This document shows, piece after piece, positions 15,068 through 17,011 of a stretch of DNA of 17,011 nt (position 1 is the stretch's first letter; each line of letters starts with the position of its first letter). A program made the translations under genes and the position numbers. Below the pieces are notes generated by a model, which made no database searches, had not been told where the DNA came from, and saw only the letters and a list, made by a program, of their open reading frames with translations. Source of the DNA: Clostridia bacterium (lineage in GTDB: Bacteria > Bacillota > Clostridia > Christensenellales > DTU072); contig JAQVTZ010000019.1 of assembly GCA_028699795.1 (NCBI GenBank), positions 1 to 17,011 of the forward strand, in the 5' to 3' direction.

Positions 15068-15287
15068 TGTGTCGCACTCGCAAATACCTTTCCGACCAAA
15101 CGAAAACAAACGACATTTAATGTCCTTGTAGCGTTTGTTTTGTCGGACTTAATATGGTCCGCTCACGCGTGTGCTGATAAGAATAGTCGCAAGCGACACG
15201 GCTCCGCCGTATTTCATTATGCGGGCGCATTTCCCTTTTATTGGGGCTAATCCGCCTCGCTTGCAAGCAATCGATTCGAATTTCCCC

Positions 15288-15315
15288 AATAAAAGAGCAC
15301 ACCTTACGGTGTGCT
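15288..15315 (-). terminator. Minus-strand terminator behind a tRNA-like CCA end
   Basis: AGCACACC and GGTGTGCT (15296-15315) form a perfect eight-base stem with a four-base loop; on the minus strand CTTTTATT follows. It lies 9 bases downstream (minus strand) of a CCACCA-type end at 15325. Confidence 0.6.
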
Positions 15316-15324
15316 TGGCTCGTT

Positions 15325-15340
15325 TGGTGGACAATAAGGG
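15325..15340 (-). other. tRNA 3'-end remnant (acceptor plus CCA)
   Basis: The minus strand reads CCCTTATTGTCCACCA, which matches 15 of 16 bases of the copy at 15470-15485 and ends with the CCA of a tRNA. There is no matching 5' acceptor strand, anticodon arm or full T-arm, so this is a fragment. Confidence 0.5.
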
Positions 15341-15353
15341 CGCGACGCGTTAC

Positions 15354-15378
15354 ACAAATGCCATAGTATGGCATTTGT
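15354..15378. repeat. Perfect 12-base inverted repeat with a one-base centre
   Basis: ACAAATGCCATA (15354-15365) and TATGGCATTTGT (15367-15378) are exact inverse copies around a single G. As DNA it could form a cruciform or bind a dimeric protein. No T tract follows on either strand. Confidence 0.85.
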
Positions 15379-15387
15379 AGCCAAAGC
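15366..15387 (+). repeat. 22-bp direct repeat, copy 2
   Basis: This is identical to 15046-15067, 320 bases away. Its left part is also the right arm of the 25-base inverted repeat at 15354-15378. Confidence 0.85.
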
Positions 15388-15434
15388 GGTGAGTGAGGGA
15401 AGCATCGCGGCGAGCGAACTGGGTCCCGTCCATC

Positions 15435-15463
15435 AAAACAAAAGGCCTCCGTTAGGAAGGCCT
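15435..15463 (-). terminator. Minus-strand terminator behind a tRNA-like CCA end
   Basis: Read on the minus strand, an eight-pair stem (15463-15456 with 15450-15443, one G-U) and a five-base loop are followed by TTTGTTTT. It begins six bases after the CCA at 15470, as for a real tRNA gene. Confidence 0.7.
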
Positions 15464-15469
15464 GTGTTT

Positions 15470-15495
15470 TGGTGGACAATTAGGGACTCGAACCC
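15470..15495 (-). other. tRNA 3'-end remnant: T-arm, acceptor strand and CCA
   Basis: The minus strand reads GGGTTCGAGTCCC (T-arm with a TTCGAGT loop), then TAATTGTCCACCA (acceptor strand, discriminator A, CCA). The matching 5' acceptor GGACAAT is not found upstream on the minus strand, and no D-arm or anticodon arm can be folded. It is therefore a displaced tRNA end or att-like site rather than a gene. Confidence 0.6.
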
Positions 15496-15554
15496 TCTAG
15501 ACTTGGGACAATTAGGGACTCGAACTCACTAGCCTTGGGACAATTAGGGACTCG
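15474..15554. repeat. Three tandem 32-bp units built on the tRNA-like end
   Basis: GGACAATTAGGGACTCG occurs at 15474-15490, 15506-15522 and 15538-15554, exactly 32 bases apart. The 15-base interiors are similar but not identical (AACCCTCTAGACTTG versus AACTCACTAGCCTTG). Only the first unit joins a CCA. The pattern suggests repeated recombination at, or duplication of, a tRNA 3' end. Confidence 0.85.
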
Positions 15555-15662
15555 GAAATGAGAGAGTAATGAGCAAGAGAAAGGATAAAACAAGTAAGTA
15601 GGTTTACTTAGTATTGATATCGCGTGAATGCAAGAAAATTCAAGCGTTTACGCAATTTTATA

Positions 15663-15692
15663 TTGTGTATAATAGCATTTATATGTTATAAT
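15663..15692 (+). promoter_or_regulatory. Extended -10 promoter for the HTH-Fic module
   Basis: TTGTGT (15663-15668) and TATAAT (15687-15692) are 18 bases apart, with the extended -10 TGT before TATAAT. A second TATAAT at 15668-15673 has a weaker -35. Start is predicted near 15699, with GGAGG at 15711-15715. Confidence 0.6.
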
Positions 15693-15722
15693 TAAGCATA
15701 ATAGACGACGGGAGGTTTTGAT

Positions 15723-15938
15723 GTGATTAGCTATAAGAAGCTGTGGAAATTATTAATTGACAAGGATATGAAAAAACAAAACCTTATGGCGTCTACTGGT
15801 ATTAGCACCACGACAATGACCAAATTAAACAAAGGCAGGAATGTAAACACAGATGTCCTTGTGCGTATTTGCAATGTGCTTAAATGTGATGTATCAGACA
15901 TTATGCAAATAATACCTGAAGGCGGGGAAAATGAGTAA
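15723..15938 (+). CDS. Small XRE/Cro-type HTH transcriptional regulator
   Basis: The 71-residue protein consists almost entirely of one Cro/C1-type helix-turn-helix domain of the HTH_26 kind: a first helix at ISYKKLWKLLID, a recognition segment ISTTTMTKLNKG (about 28-39), then LVRICNVLKCDVSDIMQIIP. The start is GTG (15723), with GGAGG seven bases upstream. The out-of-frame ATG two bases earlier is immediately followed by a stop. It overlaps the fic gene by eight bases, so the two are translated together. It probably autoregulates the module; an antitoxin role is possible but unproven. Confidence 0.85.
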   Translation: MISYKKLWKLLIDKDMKKQNLMASTGISTTTMTKLNKGRNVNTDVLVRICNVLKCDVSDIMQIIPEGGENE

Positions 15939-16824
15939 AGTATCCATTCGATTTTTTGACGAGAAAGAAGTGCGTTCTATTTGGTACGAAGATGAAAACA
16001 AATGGTATTTTAATATCGTTGATATTTGTGCTGTGCTGACAGACAGCAAAGACGCCAACGCATATTGGCGCTGGTTAAAACGAAAACTTTTAAAGGAAAA
16101 CAATCAAACCGTGAGTGGCACTCACGCTTTCAAGTTTCTTACAATTGACGGGAAAAGACGTATAATGGATGCAATAGACAGTGAGGGAATTATTAAACTT
16201 GCTGCCGAGATTCCGAGCAAGAAGTCAATAAAATTTCTTGAATGGTTTACTTACAGCGATAATACTATTGACGGTCAGAGCAAGAAAAAGGCATACACCC
16301 TATTTGAAAGTAATTTGATAAGTGAAATTGAGGTAGGGACGACAAAAGGTTTGCAGCAAATACATGCTTACTTATTCGGTGGACTCTATGACTTTGCCGG
16401 ACAAATAAGGACACTCAATATCTCTAAGGGCGGCTTTGCATTTGCCCCAGCTATGTATTTAAAAGACAACTTGAAGAAGATTGAACAAATGCCCGAAAGC
16501 TGCTTTGACGAGATAATAGACAAATATGTAGAAATGAATGTGGCTCATCCCTTCAAAGAAGGAAATGGCAGAAGTGCAAGAATATGGCTTGACCTAATTT
16601 TGAAAAAACGCCTGCAAAGGTGTGTGGACTGGAGCAAGATCAACAAAAATGATTACCTTTCTGCAATGCGGAAGAGCGTTACAGACAGCACGGATATAAA
16701 AACACTGATAAACTCCGCGTTAACAGACAAAATTAACGATCGTGAAATGTTTATGAAAGGCGTGGATTATTCTTATTATTATGAGGAAGAAACTGATAGC
16801 ATCCATGATGAGAAAGGCAAATGA
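15931..16824 (+). CDS. BRO-N / Fic fusion protein, probable AMP-transferase
   Basis: The 297-residue protein combines an N-terminal BRO-N-like domain (about 5-105: IWYEDENKWYFNIVDICAVL, YWRWLKRKL, TIDGKRRIMDAID) with a Fic domain (about 120-285). The Fic core HPFKEGNGRSAR (206-217) has the catalytic His206 and the full nucleotide-binding pattern. GGFAFAP (about 167-173) is the target-docking flap. Near the C-terminus, Ser281-Tyr-Tyr-Tyr-Glu285 fits the class III self-inhibitory motif (S/T)xxxE, though the next residue is Glu rather than Gly or Asn. Fic enzymes modify hydroxyl side chains, usually by AMPylation. BRO-N is a DNA-binding-type domain of phage antirepressors. The start is set by GGCGGGG just upstream, and the gene overlaps the HTH gene. 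It probably works as a toxin-like or stress-response module. Confidence 0.87.
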   Translation: MSKVSIRFFDEKEVRSIWYEDENKWYFNIVDICAVLTDSKDANAYWRWLKRKLLKENNQTVSGTHAFKFLTIDGKRRIMDAIDSEGIIKLAAEIPSKKSIKFLEWFTYSDNTIDGQSKKKAYTLFESNLISEIEVGTTKGLQQIHAYLFGGLYDFAGQIRTLNISKGGFAFAPAMYLKDNLKKIEQMPESCFDEIIDKYVEMNVAHPFKEGNGRSARIWLDLILKKRLQRCVDWSKINKNDYLSAMRKSVTDSTDIKTLINSALTDKINDREMFMKGVDYSYYYEEETDSIHDEKGK

Positions 16825-16931
16825 AAAAGATAAGTTTTTCTCTAGATAGTGCAATAAAATTGCAGTTACTGGAGCAAATGCCACTGGACTATAGTCAAGC
16901 AAATGGACACACTTTTGTGAATTATTGCTAA
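16821..16931 (+). CDS. Small 36-codon ORF coupled to the Fic gene
   Basis: The ATG overlaps the Fic stop (ATGA), a classic coupled arrangement. AAAGG lies a few bases upstream. The product begins MKKISFSLDSAIKLQLLEQM and ends with GHTFVNYC. I do not recognise it. It may be a small partner protein, or the decayed start of a longer gene cut by an insertion. The C-terminus (HTFVNYC) shows no obvious fold. Confidence 0.4.
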   Translation: MKKISFSLDSAIKLQLLEQMPLDYSQANGHTFVNYC

Positions 16932-16962
16932 AGAATTTTTATAGATAAGGGGGTTTTTGCGA

Positions 16963-16978
16963 CGGGGGATATCCCCCG
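16963..16978. repeat. Perfect 16-bp GC-rich palindrome
   Basis: CGGGGGATATCCCCCG is a perfect palindrome in the otherwise AT-rich 80 bases after the small ORF. Sequence around it (GCGA...GAAAGCG) is partly symmetric. No T tract follows, so it is not a classical terminator. Nothing else is visible up to the window end. Confidence 0.7.
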
Positions 16979-17011
16979 AAAGCGAAGTGTTTAGTTTGCA
17001 TAGTATTTTTC

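Larger units (their letters stand above)
14936..15662. other. Repeat-rich non-coding zone with tRNA-like scars and hairpins
   Basis: Almost 730 bases carry no credible gene. The short frames lack ribosome sites and run through inverted repeats. The zone holds minus-strand tRNA 3'-end look-alikes at 14995, 15325 and 15470, two terminators behind the last two, a 22-bp direct repeat, and a 25-base palindrome. It also holds several small stems: GACATT/AATGTC near 15112-15124, GTCGC/GCGAC at 15186-15197, ACGGC/GCCGT at 15198-15210, and a 12-base inverted repeat CTTTTATTGGGG/CCCCAATAAAAG at 15235-15246 and 15284-15295. It separates the DNA-repair gene from the HTH-Fic module and looks like accumulated insertion debris or an interspersed repeat. 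Confidence 0.7.

Noticed and set aside
15038..15479. Small protein genes in the non-coding zone (both strands)
   Set aside because: The frames lack ribosome sites and run through tRNA-like ends, inverted repeats and terminators. Such frames are typical artefacts of tRNA and repeat sequence.
15474..15554. A CRISPR array
   Set aside because: There are only three units, the 17-base conserved core is shorter than CRISPR repeats, the 15-base interiors are too short and similar to be spacers, and no cas genes are present.
15470..15570. A complete tRNA gene on the minus strand
   Set aside because: The 3' half looks right, but no GGACAAT 5' acceptor strand, D-arm or anticodon stem can be found upstream on that strand; the neighbouring sequence is just more copies of the 3' end.

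Overview
The window looks like a chromosomal stretch of an uncultured Clostridia-type Firmicute. GC content is moderate, Shine-Dalgarno sites are strong, vegetative promoters are close to consensus, and rho-independent terminators are abundant. The gene content also fits (comEC-holA linkage, a UPF0316 protein, a GPH-type symporter, corrinoid and LarA-like proteins). No taxonomic marker gene is present, so this placement is inferred from style and gene families.

Layout. Bases 37-3419 (minus strand) form a conserved core operon read from one promoter near 3460: comEC (without its usual C-terminal hydrolase domain), holA, and a six-helix membrane protein of unknown function. A divergent consensus promoter drives a UPF0316/DUF2179 membrane protein (3618-4148). 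Bases 4274-7204 are a metabolic block: an alpha/beta hydrolase, a LarA-family nickel-pincer enzyme whose start lies one base after the hydrolase stop, and a methyltransferase-type corrinoid protein with its own extended -10 promoter, closed by a terminator. A GPH-family sugar/cation symporter follows (7409-8977) and ends convergently at a shared terminator with a large acidic membrane protein of unknown function (9049-10356).

Bases 10504-13516 are a signalling cassette: an ECF sigma factor, a single-pass membrane protein that is probably its anti-sigma factor, and a YfbK-like von Willebrand A lipoprotein. Directly upstream of both the anti-sigma and the VWA genes lies the same two-part motif, CCGTACAAAC-N11-ATTGTTGTA. 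This is the best candidate in the window for an undescribed ECF promoter and a self-contained regulon.

Bases 13539-14935 carry a DUF2249 plus carboxymuconolactone-decarboxylase-like protein and a type-4 Fe-S uracil-DNA glycosylase. A perfect 14-bp palindrome overlaps the promoter -35 box. Bases 14936-15662 are a repeat-rich non-coding zone with several minus-strand tRNA 3'-end look-alikes (T-arm, acceptor, CCA, terminator), a three-fold 32-bp tandem array of them, a 22-bp direct repeat and a perfect 25-base inverted repeat. I see no intact tRNA. Next to it sits an accessory module: an XRE-type HTH gene overlapping a BRO-N/Fic fusion gene, which overlaps a 36-codon ORF by four bases. The window closes with a GC-rich palindrome. 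The tRNA-like scars beside a toxin-like module suggest an integration hotspot, but neither an integrase nor clear att ends are visible.
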